A stretch of DNA of 64,000 bases from Niveispirillum irakense DSM 11586 (lineage in GTDB: Bacteria > Pseudomonadota > Alphaproteobacteria > Azospirillales > Azospirillaceae), in NCBI RefSeq assembly GCF_000429645.1, contig NZ_AUCG01000023.1, forward strand, positions 1-64,000. The letters are read 5' to 3'. Position 1 is the stretch's first letter; every line of letters begins with the position of its first letter. Below are positions 9,633 to 17,968 of the stretch, in pieces. Both the position numbers and the translations under genes were made by a program. The notes under the pieces were generated by a model, which was not told the origin of the DNA, ran no database searches, and worked only from the letters and a program-made list of their open reading frames with translations.

Positions 9633-10481
9633 TCACTCCGTCCAGGCGATGGTGCGCTGGCGCTGTGTGCCCAGCCCGTCGATGCCGAGTTCGATAACAT
9701 CGCCAGGCTTCAGATATGTCGGCGGTGTCTGGCCCAGACCGACGCCGGCCGGCGTGCCGGTGGAGATGATGTCGCCCGGTATCAGCGTCATGTAGCGGCT
9801 GATATAGGAGACGAGATGGGCCACGCCGAACACCATCTCTGCCGAGGTGCCGTTCTGATATTGATGACCATTGACCTTCAGCCACATGCCCAGCGCCTGG
9901 GGATCGGGGATTTCATCCCGCGTTGCCAGGAACGGGCCGATGGGGCCGAACGTGTCGCAGCTTTTGCCCTTCACCCATTGGCCGCCATGTTCGATCTGGA
10001 ATTCCCGCTCCGACAGGTCGTTGACCAGCACATAGCCGGCAACATGGTCCAGCGCCTTTTCCACCGGCACATGGCGGGCGACATCACCGATCACCACGCC
10101 CAGTTCCACCTCCCAATCGGTCTTCACCGATCCTTTGGGGATGATGACATCATCATTAGGGCCGGTGATGGCGGTGGTCGCCTTCATGAACAGGATGGGC
10201 TGGGTCGGCAGGGGCAGGTTCGATTCCGCCGCATGGTCACGGAAATTCAGCCCCACACAGATGAACTTGCCCACCGCCCCCACGGCGGGCCCGATGCGGG
10301 TGCCGTCCGGGATGGCGGGCAGGCTGGCAGGGTCGATGGCGGCGAGCTTTGCCCGCCCGGCATTGGTCAGCGCCGGGCCGGCAATATCGTCAACGATGCC
10401 GGAGAGGTCGCGGGGGATGCCGTTGGAATCCAGGATGGCCGGGCGCTCCTGTCCGGGCACCCCATAGCGGGCCAGTCTCAT
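9633..10481 (-). CDS. FAH-family hydrolase, probable 2,4-diketo-3-deoxy-L-fuconate hydrolase
   Basis: A 282-residue fumarylacetoacetate-hydrolase-family protein. It has the core FICVGLNFRDHAAE, Lys100 in PILFMKATTAITGP, metal ligands Glu124 and Glu126 in DWEVELGVVIG and Asp155 in VLVNDLSERE, and the end segment GDIISTGTPAGVGLG. Members split 2,4-diketo-3-deoxy sugar acids; here the expected products are pyruvate and L-lactate. Family members start at a motif like MRLARYG, so ATG 10481 is used; ATG 10493 is 4 codons upstream and not excluded. It is the first gene of a two-gene unit with the AKR. A GntR operator candidate lies 37 bases upstream. Confidence 0.9.
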   Translation of the reverse strand: MRLARYGVPGQERPAILDSNGIPRDLSGIVDDIAGPALTNAGRAKLAAIDPASLPAIPDGTRIGPAVGAVGKFICVGLNFRDHAAESNLPLPTQPILFMKATTAITGPNDDVIIPKGSVKTDWEVELGVVIGDVARHVPVEKALDHVAGYVLVNDLSEREFQIEHGGQWVKGKSCDTFGPIGPFLATRDEIPDPQALGMWLKVNGHQYQNGTSAEMVFGVAHLVSYISRYMTLIPGDIISTGTPAGVGLGQTPPTYLKPGDVIELGIDGLGTQRQRTIAWTE

Positions 10482-10517
10482 CACTCTAACCATTCAGTTG
10501 GGAAGGGGAATTCGCAA

Positions 10518-10533
10518 CTGATATATTAGATAC
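10518..10533. promoter_or_regulatory. Candidate GntR operator upstream of FAH-AKR unit
   Basis: ctgatatattagatac closely matches ctgatatttcagatat at 11463 (13 of 16 positions), and both are followed by a c-g-ctttc/ggtttc-like stretch. The 11463 copy is a dyad (GATAT n5 ATATC). Location, 37 bases before the FAH start and near the GntR gene, fits an operator for the pathway regulator. No binding data. Confidence 0.55.
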
Positions 10534-10600
10534 GCTTTCTTATATGTCAACAGGTGGTTCGGGGTGGCGTTGGTTAGGTTTAGATCAAATCGCCCTATTC

Positions 10601-10684
10601 CCGTCACCCCGGCGAAGGCCGGGGTCCAGTTTCGTAAAGCAAGCAGCCCGTGATTCTGGACCCCGGCCTTCGCCGTGATGACGG
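10601..10684. repeat. Intergenic palindromic repeat, copy 3
   Basis: Same family as the copy at 931, with matching left arm and loop, but the right arm is damaged near its end (cgccgtgatgacgg in place of cgccggggtgacgg). It lies between the convergent-side end of the GntR gene and the FAH promoter region. Confidence 0.88.
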
Positions 10685-10737
10685 ACCTGAGAATTATGTC
10701 CGGTCCCAGGTACACCTGACTCTCTTCCAAAAGACCC

Positions 10738-11448
10738 TTAGAACATCCCCAAAATCCGTTGCAGCGCCGCCTGGAAATGGGCGGTCAGGGCGGCTTCGGC
10801 CCGGTCGCCGTCGCGGTCCACGCAGGCGGTCAGCACCTCGATATGCTCGTTCAGCGTCCGTAAGGCCAAGGGCTGGGTCACCAGCCGTTCCAGGCGGATC
10901 AGCGTCACATAATTCTTCAGCCGCCGGGCCGTCGTCTCAATCAGCGGGTTGCGCAGGCAGGCGATCATGGCGCCGTGGAAGCGCTGTTCCAGCCCTTCCA
11001 GCCGTTCCACCATGCCCGGGGTCAGCCCTTCCTTTTCAATATCGGCGATCAATCCCCGATGCTCATCCATCAGGGCGTTGATTTCCTCCGCACTGCCGGT
11101 CTCCGCATAGGTGCGGGCGGCCGCACGCTCAATGATGGAGCGGAACTGGTAGGTGGAGCGGGCAAATTCGAAATCCGGCTTCAGGAACTGGATGCCGGAA
11201 CGGGGATGGATGGTCAGTACCCCTTCCGCCTCCAGCACCCGCAGCGCATCACGCAACGGCTGCACCGGAATGCCCAGCAGCTTGACCAGATCATTCTGGG
11301 ATACAAAAGCACCCGCCGGCACCTTGCGGGCAAAAAGCCCCTCCAGGATGGCGCTATAGGCAATTTCGCTGAGGCGCTTGCCCTCCGCCGGCGCGGTTTC
11401 CTCATTCGGGCTTACGTTTGCCGCTTGCCTTCTCCGCGTTGCTGTCAT
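10738..11448 (-). CDS. GntR/FadR-family regulator (FCD domain)
   Basis: A 236-residue regulator. Its winged helix-turn-helix spans about residues 27-90 (LARKVPAGAFVSQNDLVKLLGIPVQPLRDALRVLEAEGVL, read in parts) and the rest is an all-helical FCD domain (FRSIIERAAARTYAE, RFHGAMIACLRNP, LNEHIEVLTACVDRDGDRAEAALTAHF), which usually binds an organic acid through a metal. It is divergent from the dehydratase operon and flanked by the two matching operator candidates, so it is the likely repressor of the sugar-acid cluster. Start: ATG 11448 is preferred over TTG 11460; GAG lies about 8 bases upstream. Confidence 0.9.
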   Translation of the reverse strand: MTATRRRQAANVSPNEETAPAEGKRLSEIAYSAILEGLFARKVPAGAFVSQNDLVKLLGIPVQPLRDALRVLEAEGVLTIHPRSGIQFLKPDFEFARSTYQFRSIIERAAARTYAETGSAEEINALMDEHRGLIADIEKEGLTPGMVERLEGLEQRFHGAMIACLRNPLIETTARRLKNYVTLIRLERLVTQPLALRTLNEHIEVLTACVDRDGDRAEAALTAHFQAALQRILGMF

Positions 11449-11462
11449 ATCTAATCTCAATC

Positions 11463-11480
11463 CTGATATTTCAGATATCG
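11463..11480. promoter_or_regulatory. Candidate GntR operator in the divergent promoter
   Basis: ctgatatttcagatatcg contains the inverted repeat GATAT n5 ATATC (11466-11479 region) and matches 10518-10533. It lies 15 bases before the GntR start and 28 before the dehydratase start, so one bound protein could cover both promoters. Confidence 0.6.
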
Positions 11481-11507
11481 GTTTCTGAATAGATTGTAGC
11501 GGTGAAA

Positions 11508-12650
11508 ATGCAGATCGTCGACTTCCGCATCACGCGATTTCAATTCGCCCGCGACAGGGTCATCGGGGATAGCCAGGTGCGCGCTGATGACGTGCATGTC
11601 GCGGCGCTGGAACTGATCGGCCCGGATGGGACCACGGGCCTGGGTTTCGTCCAGGCGCTGTTTTTCCCGCAGCCGGACGAAGCGGAGATGGTCCGCCTGT
11701 TCCGGTCGGAAGTGTGGCCCTGGCTGGAGGGGCAGCAATCCGGCGCCCTGGCCCATCGGGTGACACGACCGCGCGGCGGCAATGCCCGGCGCCTGACCCT
11801 GCCGTTTGACGAGGCTTTGCAACAGGCGGTCTGGGATCTGTTCGCCAAATCGCTGGGCCAACCGCTATGGAAGCTGCTGGGTGCGCGCAAGGACAAGGTG
11901 CGGGCCTATGCGTCCGGCCTGGATTTCCACCTGCCGGATGATGAATTCCAGAACCTGTTCGCCCGTGCTGCTGATGAAGGTTTTACCGCCTTCAAGATCA
12001 AGGTCGGCCATCCGGAGATTGAGCGCGATATCCACCGGCTGGACCTGCTGAAACAGGCGGTGGGTGCCGGTGCCACGGTGATGATTGATGCCAATGAGGC
12101 CTGGTCGCCTAAACAGACGGTGCGCAACCTGGACCTGATGCGCCAGGCCGGGCACGACATCTTCTGGATGGAAGACCCGATCCAGCGCAATGATTTTGAA
12201 GGCTTGCGCCTGCTGCGCCAGACGGCGGGCCCCACCCTGATCAATAGCGGCGAATATCTGGACGTATCCGGCAAGCGCGCGCTGATTGAGGCGGGCGGCG
12301 CCGACATGTTGAATGTCCATGGCCATGTCACCGATGTGATGCGCATTGGCTGGCTGGCAGCGGAAAAATCCGTGCCGGTGACGCTGGGCAATTCCTTCCT
12401 GGAAATTGGCGTCAACATGGCGTTGGCTCTGCCAGAGGTCGAATGGCTGGAATACAGCTATCAGAATTTTGACCATCTGGTGGAGGAGAGCTATCACATG
12501 GAAAATGGCTATATCCATGGGCGTGACGTGCCCGGCCATGGGCTGGTGTTGAGCGAGGCAGCCCGCCGCGACTGGCATCGCCCGACCTTGCTGGAAAGGT
12601 CGGAACTGGGTGCCGCCCCGCCGCAGGTGCGCCTGTCGGGCGGGAGGTGA
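11508..12650 (+). CDS. Enolase-superfamily sugar-acid dehydratase
   Basis: A 380-residue member of the mandelate racemase/muconate lactonizing group. The C-terminal barrel shows Lys163-x-Lys165 (FKIKVG), metal ligands Asp194 (DANEAW), Glu222 (MEDP) and Glu249 (SGEY). The His of the usual His-Asp dyad is not at its normal place at the end of strand 7, where VTLGNSF has Asn295; His271 and His273 (NVHGH) on strand 6 may replace it. Known L-fuconate dehydratases are near 440 residues, so this is a shorter, different clade. Role as the pathway's fuconate dehydratase is inferred from context. ATG 11508 (ggtga upstream) is preferred to GTG 11502. The lactonase follows 4 bases after its stop. Confidence 0.82.
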   Translation: MQIVDFRITRFQFARDRVIGDSQVRADDVHVAALELIGPDGTTGLGFVQALFFPQPDEAEMVRLFRSEVWPWLEGQQSGALAHRVTRPRGGNARRLTLPFDEALQQAVWDLFAKSLGQPLWKLLGARKDKVRAYASGLDFHLPDDEFQNLFARAADEGFTAFKIKVGHPEIERDIHRLDLLKQAVGAGATVMIDANEAWSPKQTVRNLDLMRQAGHDIFWMEDPIQRNDFEGLRLLRQTAGPTLINSGEYLDVSGKRALIEAGGADMLNVHGHVTDVMRIGWLAAEKSVPVTLGNSFLEIGVNMALALPEVEWLEYSYQNFDHLVEESYHMENGYIHGRDVPGHGLVLSEAARRDWHRPTLLERSELGAAPPQVRLSGGR

Positions 12651-12654
12651 GCGC

Positions 12655-13512
12655 ATGCTGATCGACGCCCATCTGCATCTCTGGGACCCGTCGCGGCTAC
12701 AGTATGACTGGCTGTCCCATGTGCCGGCCATCGCCCATGCCCATGGCCATGCTGAATGGCAAGGCGTGGGGGTGGCGCTGACGCAGGCCGTCTTCGTGCA
12801 GGCCGATTGTGCGCCCGATCAGGCCCTGGCGGAAGTGGATTGGGTCACCTCCCTTGCCGGTCAGGTGCCCATCGGCGGCATTGTCGCCTTTGCCCCGCTG
12901 GAAAAGGGGGAGGCTGCCGCCCCGGCGCTGGAGGCATTGCGCACCCGGCCACTGGTACGCGGCATCCGCCGGTCGGTGCAGAATGAGCCGACGGACCTGA
13001 TTACCGATCCCGCCCATATTGACGGGCTGGCCCTGGCCGCATCCATGGGGCTTTCCCTTGATATCTGCCCCCGCGCGGTGCAGTTGCCATCCATCATCCA
13101 GTCGCTGGAAAGGCTCTATGCCCGCGTGCCGGAGGCGGTGACGGTGCTGGACCATCTGGGCAAGCCGGACATTGCCCGCCATGGCGCCGATATCCAGGGC
13201 GATGGCTGGGCGGATAATCTGCGCCGGCTGGCGGCCTTTCCCGGCCTGCACTGCAAGCTGTCCGGCCTGACGACGCAGGCGGACTGGACCGGCTGGCGTC
13301 TGGAAGAATTGAGGCCCTATATCGACCATGCGCTGGATTGTTTCGGCCCGGAACGCTGCCTGTTTGGCGGTGACTGGCCTGTGGTGGACCTGTCCGGCGG
13401 CTATCAGGCGTGGCTGGATGCTTTCACCACCATCACCGCCAGCCTGACGGCACCAGCGCAGGAGGCCATCCGCTGGCGCACGGCGCAGCGGGTCTATCGC
13501 CTGGATATTTAA
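12655..13512 (+). CDS. Amidohydrolase-family sugar lactonase
   Basis: A 285-residue metal-dependent hydrolase of the amidohydrolase-2 group, like L-fuconolactone and L-rhamnonolactone hydrolases. It has the first metal motif His6-x-His8 (DAHLHLWD), the strand-6 segment TVLDHLGKPDI and the terminal acidic motif LFGGDWPVVD. It would open L-fucono-lactone to L-fuconate. GGGAGG sits 8 bases before ATG 12655, and the gene starts 4 bases after the dehydratase stop, so the two are translated from one message. Substrate is by context. Confidence 0.88.
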   Translation: MLIDAHLHLWDPSRLQYDWLSHVPAIAHAHGHAEWQGVGVALTQAVFVQADCAPDQALAEVDWVTSLAGQVPIGGIVAFAPLEKGEAAAPALEALRTRPLVRGIRRSVQNEPTDLITDPAHIDGLALAASMGLSLDICPRAVQLPSIIQSLERLYARVPEAVTVLDHLGKPDIARHGADIQGDGWADNLRRLAAFPGLHCKLSGLTTQADWTGWRLEELRPYIDHALDCFGPERCLFGGDWPVVDLSGGYQAWLDAFTTITASLTAPAQEAIRWRTAQRVYRLDI

Positions 13513-13573
13513 GATTTTCATCGCAAGCCGGTCGCCAAAGAACCGGTAACGCATGTGGAGGAACAGGCCCACC

Positions 13574-14860
13574 ATGACCGACATGCCTTTGGCTGCGGCT
13601 GCTTTACCCGTGGAAGACGAGGATATGAGCGAACATGTCGCCGGCAAGCGGCGGTGGGTGCTGCTCTGGTCGCTGCTGATCAATTTCTTTGTGCTGCTGG
13701 CGCTTTATAACGGGGTGATCTCCGTCCTGCTGCCCAACCAGATCGCAGCGATGGACCCGGCGTCGAAGGCGGCCAACCTCGCCATCGTCATGTCGATCAC
13801 CTCCATCTTCACCACGCTCGCCACCCCCATTGCCGGGGCGCTGTCCGACCGCACCCGGTCGGTCTGGGGGCGGCGGTCGCCCTGGATCGCGCTGGGCTCC
13901 CTGATCGGGTCGGCCTGTCTGTTTGGCGTGTCGCTGGTGACCACACTCTGGTCCATCACCGTGCTGTGGGTGATGGCGGCGATTGCCTATAATGCGATGC
14001 AAGGCCCGCTTTCTACCGTGGTGGCGGACCGGTTTCCCGCTGCCAGCCGGGGCGTGGCTTCCGGCTTTATCGGGGCGGGGATGACGGCGGGCGGCACGGT
14101 CGGCATCATCGTGGCCGGGCATCTGGCCTCAACCCTGGTGCTGGGCTATCTGGTCTTTGCCCTTGCCATTGCTGCCTGCTGTGTCGCTTTCGTGCTGATC
14201 AACCGGGAAGTGCCGTCCACCCATGTACGGGTGGCGCCCTTCAGCCTGCCCGCCTTCCTGCGCAGTTTCTGGATCAACCCGCGCAAATATCCAGATTTCG
14301 GCTGGGCCTTTCTGGGCCGTTTCACGATCTATCTGGGCTATCAGGGGGTGGTGACCTATCAGCTCTACATCCTGCAGGATTACATCAACCTGTCGGTGGA
14401 TGAAGCGAACAAGGTCATTGGCAATATTTCCGCCATCACCTTTGTCACGCTGCTGTTCTCTGGCCTTTGCTCCGGCTTCCTGTCGGACAAGGTGGGACGG
14501 CGCAAGCCTTTCGTCTTCTTCTCCTCCGTCATCATGGCGATTGCCTGTACCGTGCCCCTGTTCTGGCCGACGGTGCAGGGGATGTATGTCTATGCCGCGA
14601 TTGTCGGGCTGGGCTATGGCGCCTTCACGGCGGTGGATATGGCGCTGATGACGCAGGTATTGCCGCAGGATACGGGTTCCACCGGCAAGGATCTGGGCAT
14701 CCTGACCATTGCCATCAACATCCCGCAGGCCATCAGCCCGGTTCTGTCAGCCTGGTTGCTGAGCATGTCGGGCGGTAATTACAGCACGCTTTTCATCGCT
14801 GCCATCATCTTCGTCTTCGCGTCTTCCTTCTTCGTCCTGCCCATCCGGTCGGTGCGGTAA
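13574..14860 (+). CDS. MFS sugar transporter (GPH/SLC45-like)
   Basis: A 428-residue, twelve-helix transporter. Loop 2-3 reads GALSDRTRSVWGRRSPWI near residue 85, the form seen in GPH and SLC45-type sugar:cation symporters, and the second half has GFLSDKVGRRKPFVF. Length fits. It is 61 bases after the lactonase and before a terminator, so it ends the dehydratase-lactonase-transporter operon; import of L-fucose or a related sugar is the natural reading. Start is ATG 13574 (MTDMPL); GGAGG is somewhat far upstream, so ATG 13553 is possible. Confidence 0.87.
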   Translation: MTDMPLAAAALPVEDEDMSEHVAGKRRWVLLWSLLINFFVLLALYNGVISVLLPNQIAAMDPASKAANLAIVMSITSIFTTLATPIAGALSDRTRSVWGRRSPWIALGSLIGSACLFGVSLVTTLWSITVLWVMAAIAYNAMQGPLSTVVADRFPAASRGVASGFIGAGMTAGGTVGIIVAGHLASTLVLGYLVFALAIAACCVAFVLINREVPSTHVRVAPFSLPAFLRSFWINPRKYPDFGWAFLGRFTIYLGYQGVVTYQLYILQDYINLSVDEANKVIGNISAITFVTLLFSGLCSGFLSDKVGRRKPFVFFSSVIMAIACTVPLFWPTVQGMYVYAAIVGLGYGAFTAVDMALMTQVLPQDTGSTGKDLGILTIAINIPQAISPVLSAWLLSMSGGNYSTLFIAAIIFVFASSFFVLPIRSVR

Positions 14861-14879
14861 TCCCGCTTCCGGTCATGAA

Positions 14880-14911
14880 AAAGGTCCGCCGGAATGATCT
14901 GGCGGACCTTT
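14880..14911. terminator. Bidirectional hairpin terminator
   Basis: A perfect 11-base stem (aaaggtccgcc / ggcggaccttt) with a 10-base loop, 19 bases after the transporter stop and 21 before the gabT stop. The run of A on one side and T on the other suits use from both strands. Confidence 0.85.
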
Positions 14912-14932
14912 CTGTTAGGCGGGGCGTGCTGT

Positions 14933-16204
14933 TCAGACGGCCAAAGCCCGCTCCAGCTTATCCAGCCCTTCCGCCAGTATCGCATCTGTCACCGTCAGCG
15001 GCACCAGGATGCGGATGACATTGCCATGGGTGCCGCAGGAAAGAAGGATCAACCCTTCTTCCAGTGCCTTGCGGGTGACCCGCGCGGTGGCATCGCGGTC
15101 GGGCTTGCCATCTGCGGTGGTGATATCGAAGCCGATCATGGCGCCTGGCCCGCGGATATGGGCGATGGGCACAATGCCGGCACGGCCGGACAGGGCGGCC
15201 AGACGGGTCTTGATGCGGTTGCCGATGGCATCGGCGCGGGCGCACAGCCCCTCTTCCTCGATCACGTCCAGCACAGCCAAGGCAGCGGCGCAGGCCAGCG
15301 GGCTGCCGGCATAGGTGCCGCCCAGGCCGCCTGGCTCCACACTATCCATGATGGCGGCTTTGCCGATGATGCCGGACAGGGGGAAGCCGCCGGCAATGGA
15401 TTTGGCAACCGTCACCAGATCGGGCTCTACGCCGGAATGCTGGATGCCGAACAGCTTGCCCGTGCGGGCGAAGCCGGCCTGCACTTCGTCCGCCACCAGC
15501 AGGATGCCGTGGCGGTCGCAAATGCCGCGCAGCGCCTGCAACAATTCCACCGGGGCGGGGTGGAACCCGCCTTCGCCCTGCACGGGTTCAATCACAATGG
15601 CGGCCACCCGGTCGGGACCGATATCGGCCGCGAACAGGAACTCCAGCGCCTTCAGGCTGTCAGCGACGGTGACATCGTTCTGTGGCGCGGGGAAGGGAAC
15701 ATGGAACACCTCCCCCGGCATCGGGCCGAACTGGCGCTTGTAGGGCACCACCTTGCCGGTCATGGCCATGGTCAGCAGCGACCGGCCATGGAAAGCACCG
15801 GTGAAGGTGATGATGCCGGGCCGTCCGGTGGCGACGCGGGCGATCTTGATCGCGTTTTCCAGCGCTTCCGCACCTGTGGTGAAGAAGATGGTCTTGGCCG
15901 GTCCTTGGAAAGGGGCGCGGGCATTCAGCTTTTCCGCCAGCGCGATATAGCTCTCGTAAGAAGCCACCTGGAAAGCGGTATGGGTGAAGCGGGCCGCCTG
16001 CGCGGCCACAGCCGCCATCACCTTGGGATGGCGATGGCCGGTATTCAGCACCGCGATCCCACCGGCGAAATCGACATAGCGTCGGCCTTCCACATCCCAT
16101 AACTCGCTATTTTCAGCGCGGTCGGCATAGATCGGGAAGGCGGTGGCAACCCCGCGCGGCACGGCGGCGTTGCGGCGGTTCAGAAGGCTTTCATTGCTGG
16201 TCAT
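14933..16204 (-). CDS. gabT: 4-aminobutyrate aminotransferase
   Basis: A class-III PLP aminotransferase of 423 residues moving the amino group of GABA (or a related omega-amino acid) to 2-oxoglutarate, giving succinate semialdehyde. Seen: VDFAGGIAVLNTGHRHP, FFTTGAEALENAIKIAR, FTGAFHGRS, VIEPVQGEGGF, LLVADEVQAGFARTG and the PLP lysine Lys268 in VTVAKSIAGGFPLSG. Start ATG 16204 is the family position; the frame extends 83 codons further with no family match. It is divergent from a GcvA-like LysR gene (gap 16205-16484), its likely regulator. gabD lies 4.5 kb away on the other strand. Confidence 0.93.
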   Translation of the reverse strand: MTSNESLLNRRNAAVPRGVATAFPIYADRAENSELWDVEGRRYVDFAGGIAVLNTGHRHPKVMAAVAAQAARFTHTAFQVASYESYIALAEKLNARAPFQGPAKTIFFTTGAEALENAIKIARVATGRPGIITFTGAFHGRSLLTMAMTGKVVPYKRQFGPMPGEVFHVPFPAPQNDVTVADSLKALEFLFAADIGPDRVAAIVIEPVQGEGGFHPAPVELLQALRGICDRHGILLVADEVQAGFARTGKLFGIQHSGVEPDLVTVAKSIAGGFPLSGIIGKAAIMDSVEPGGLGGTYAGSPLACAAALAVLDVIEEEGLCARADAIGNRIKTRLAALSGRAGIVPIAHIRGPGAMIGFDITTADGKPDRDATARVTRKALEEGLILLSCGTHGNVIRILVPLTVTDAILAEGLDKLERALAV

Positions 16205-16484
16205 GGTCGGCGATCCGGCAGGCAAGGGGAAATAACCACTACCGGTATCGCCCCCCTGCTGCGGCGGGGTGCAGTGCCTAATGGGTCGCCGTTGGTGAGG
16301 TTGGGGCACCATCCCGGCGCGAGGCATCGCCGGAAAAGGGCGGAAATCATACGTTTGTGGGCTTGGATGCTTAGCCAGATTGCGTGAAACGTCTGCCGGC
16401 CTGACCAAAGGTGCCATCGGCCCGCCTTGTAAGCACCGGCCCTTTCGTAGCAAGCTGCGCCATCAGCCCGTTATCGGAACAAGC

Positions 16485-17498
16485 ATGTCCGACATAAAGA
16501 CCGCCCCGGAGCCCGTGGGCACCGCCAACCCGTCCAGCCTGCCGGGCAAGAAGGCGCTGCCGCCCTTTGCTGCCTTGCGTGCTTTCGATGCCGTGGCGCG
16601 GCTGGGTGGGGTGCGCAAGGCGGCCGAAGTGCTGGACCTGGACCATGCGGTTGTCAGCCGGCATCTGCGCACGCTGGAAACCTGGACCGGCACCGCATTG
16701 ATTGAGCGTAGCCGGACCGGTGCCGTGCTGACGGAAGACGGTGCGCGCTATCATCGCCGCATTGCTGAGGCCATGGATTCCATCGCCAGCGCCACGATGG
16801 ACCTGATGAAAAGCAGCGATAACCGCCGCCTGCTGATCTGGTGTATGCCGGGTTTCGCTTTCCATTGGCTGATGGAGCGGCTGGGCACGTTCGAGGCGGC
16901 CAATCCCGGCCTGGATATCGAGTTGCGGCCCACCGACACGTCGCCTGATTTTGCACGGCATGAGGCGGATGTGGATATCCGCTTTTCCCCCATTTATGGC
17001 CCGCCCCTGGTCCTGCCGGCGGGCGTGCAGTCGGTCCAGGTGGCGGAACCGCCGACCATCCCGCTGGCCAGCCCGGATTATCTGGCAGCATTCCCGCCCA
17101 TTGCCACCTGCCGCGACCTGCTGCGCCATCAGTTGCTGCATGAGGAGAGTTTTGATGTCTGGGGCTGCTGGCTGTCCGGCCATGGCGTGATCGGGCACGC
17201 GGACCTGACCGGTCCGCGCCTGTGGCACGCCCATCTGACTTTGGATGCCGCCCGTCGTGGCCGGGGCATCGCGCTGGGCAACCATCTGATCGCGGCTGAC
17301 GATCTGGCGGCGGGCCGTCTGGTGGAGGTGGGGGCCGACCTGCCGGATTTTCACCTGATGCCGCTGGGTTCCTACCTGTTCGTTGCCAGGGCGGACCGCT
17401 GGCGCGCGCCCCCCATTGCGCGCTTCCGGCAATGGCTGCTGGCAGCGGTGGCAAAGGAAATGCCCAAGGCCCTGGTCGCTGGCGGACGCAGCACCTGA
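16485..17498 (+). CDS. LysR-family regulator, GcvA-like
   Basis: A 337-residue LysR protein with a 30-residue leader before the helix-turn-helix. It has the GcvA-type start (LPPFAALRAFDAVARLGGVRKAAEVLDLDHAVVSRHLRTLE, read in parts) and the effector domain with DVDIRFSP and RRGRGIALGNHLIAADDLAAGRLV. Length is slightly long because of the leader. CGGAAC precedes ATG 16485. It is divergent from gabT and upstream of the MFS and gabD genes, so it probably regulates GABA or amino-acid use. Confidence 0.9.
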   Translation: MSDIKTAPEPVGTANPSSLPGKKALPPFAALRAFDAVARLGGVRKAAEVLDLDHAVVSRHLRTLETWTGTALIERSRTGAVLTEDGARYHRRIAEAMDSIASATMDLMKSSDNRRLLIWCMPGFAFHWLMERLGTFEAANPGLDIELRPTDTSPDFARHEADVDIRFSPIYGPPLVLPAGVQSVQVAEPPTIPLASPDYLAAFPPIATCRDLLRHQLLHEESFDVWGCWLSGHGVIGHADLTGPRLWHAHLTLDAARRGRGIALGNHLIAADDLAAGRLVEVGADLPDFHLMPLGSYLFVARADRWRAPPIARFRQWLLAAVAKEMPKALVAGGRST

Positions 17499-17917
17499 CA
17501 GGCGCGGGAGGCGGCCATTCAGGCCGGATCCAGCCAAGGAGGTGGACCTTCATCGCCTGCGGGTTTACTTTGCGCCCTGGTGGTCGCCTTCGCGGCTGCC
17601 GTTCGCTGACCCGCAAAGGCAACGACGGACCCGCCATCGACACACGATTTATCCCCGCCTGATTTTCCTCGTGGTCACCAGACCCGGGCGGCGGCTGGAC
17701 ATTCCCTGATTTGCGTTTTCACGCCCGCTCCAGCCCTGGATGCCGCCCCGGGATGCATTGGTAAGGGGGTATCGCCTGACGATGCCGCCTGTCCCCCGCC
17801 GGTCTTTATGGGGGAACTCTTCTTCTTCCCGGCGCATTCCACAGACCACTGATCCAAGGCACGCCGCAACTGCCGGCTGCCGCACGCTCCATGCACCAAC
17901 CGCAGGAGACAGAATAA
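17499..17917. other. Gene-free leader region
   Basis: About 420 bases with no convincing gene on either strand; frames here have no family resemblance. It ends in the strong Shine-Dalgarno sequence gcaggagacag of the leader ORF at 17918, so it probably carries the promoter and a 5' untranslated region for the MFS gene. No riboswitch fold was recognised. Confidence 0.5.
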
Positions 17918-17968
17918 ATGACCCGTTTTTCAAAATCCTCCCCGCTTTTGCCGGTGATCGGCCAATGA
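17918..17968 (+). CDS. 16-residue leader ORF overlapping the MFS start
   Basis: An ATG 9 bases after AGGAG opens the peptide MTRFSKSSPLLPVIGQ, whose TGA (17966-17968) overlaps the two ATGs (17965, 17968) of the MFS transporter. The transporter itself lacks a good ribosome-binding site, while this ORF has one of the best in the region. This arrangement suggests translational coupling. The peptide contains no run of one amino acid that would mark classic attenuation. It could also be chance. Confidence 0.5.
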   Translation: MTRFSKSSPLLPVIGQ

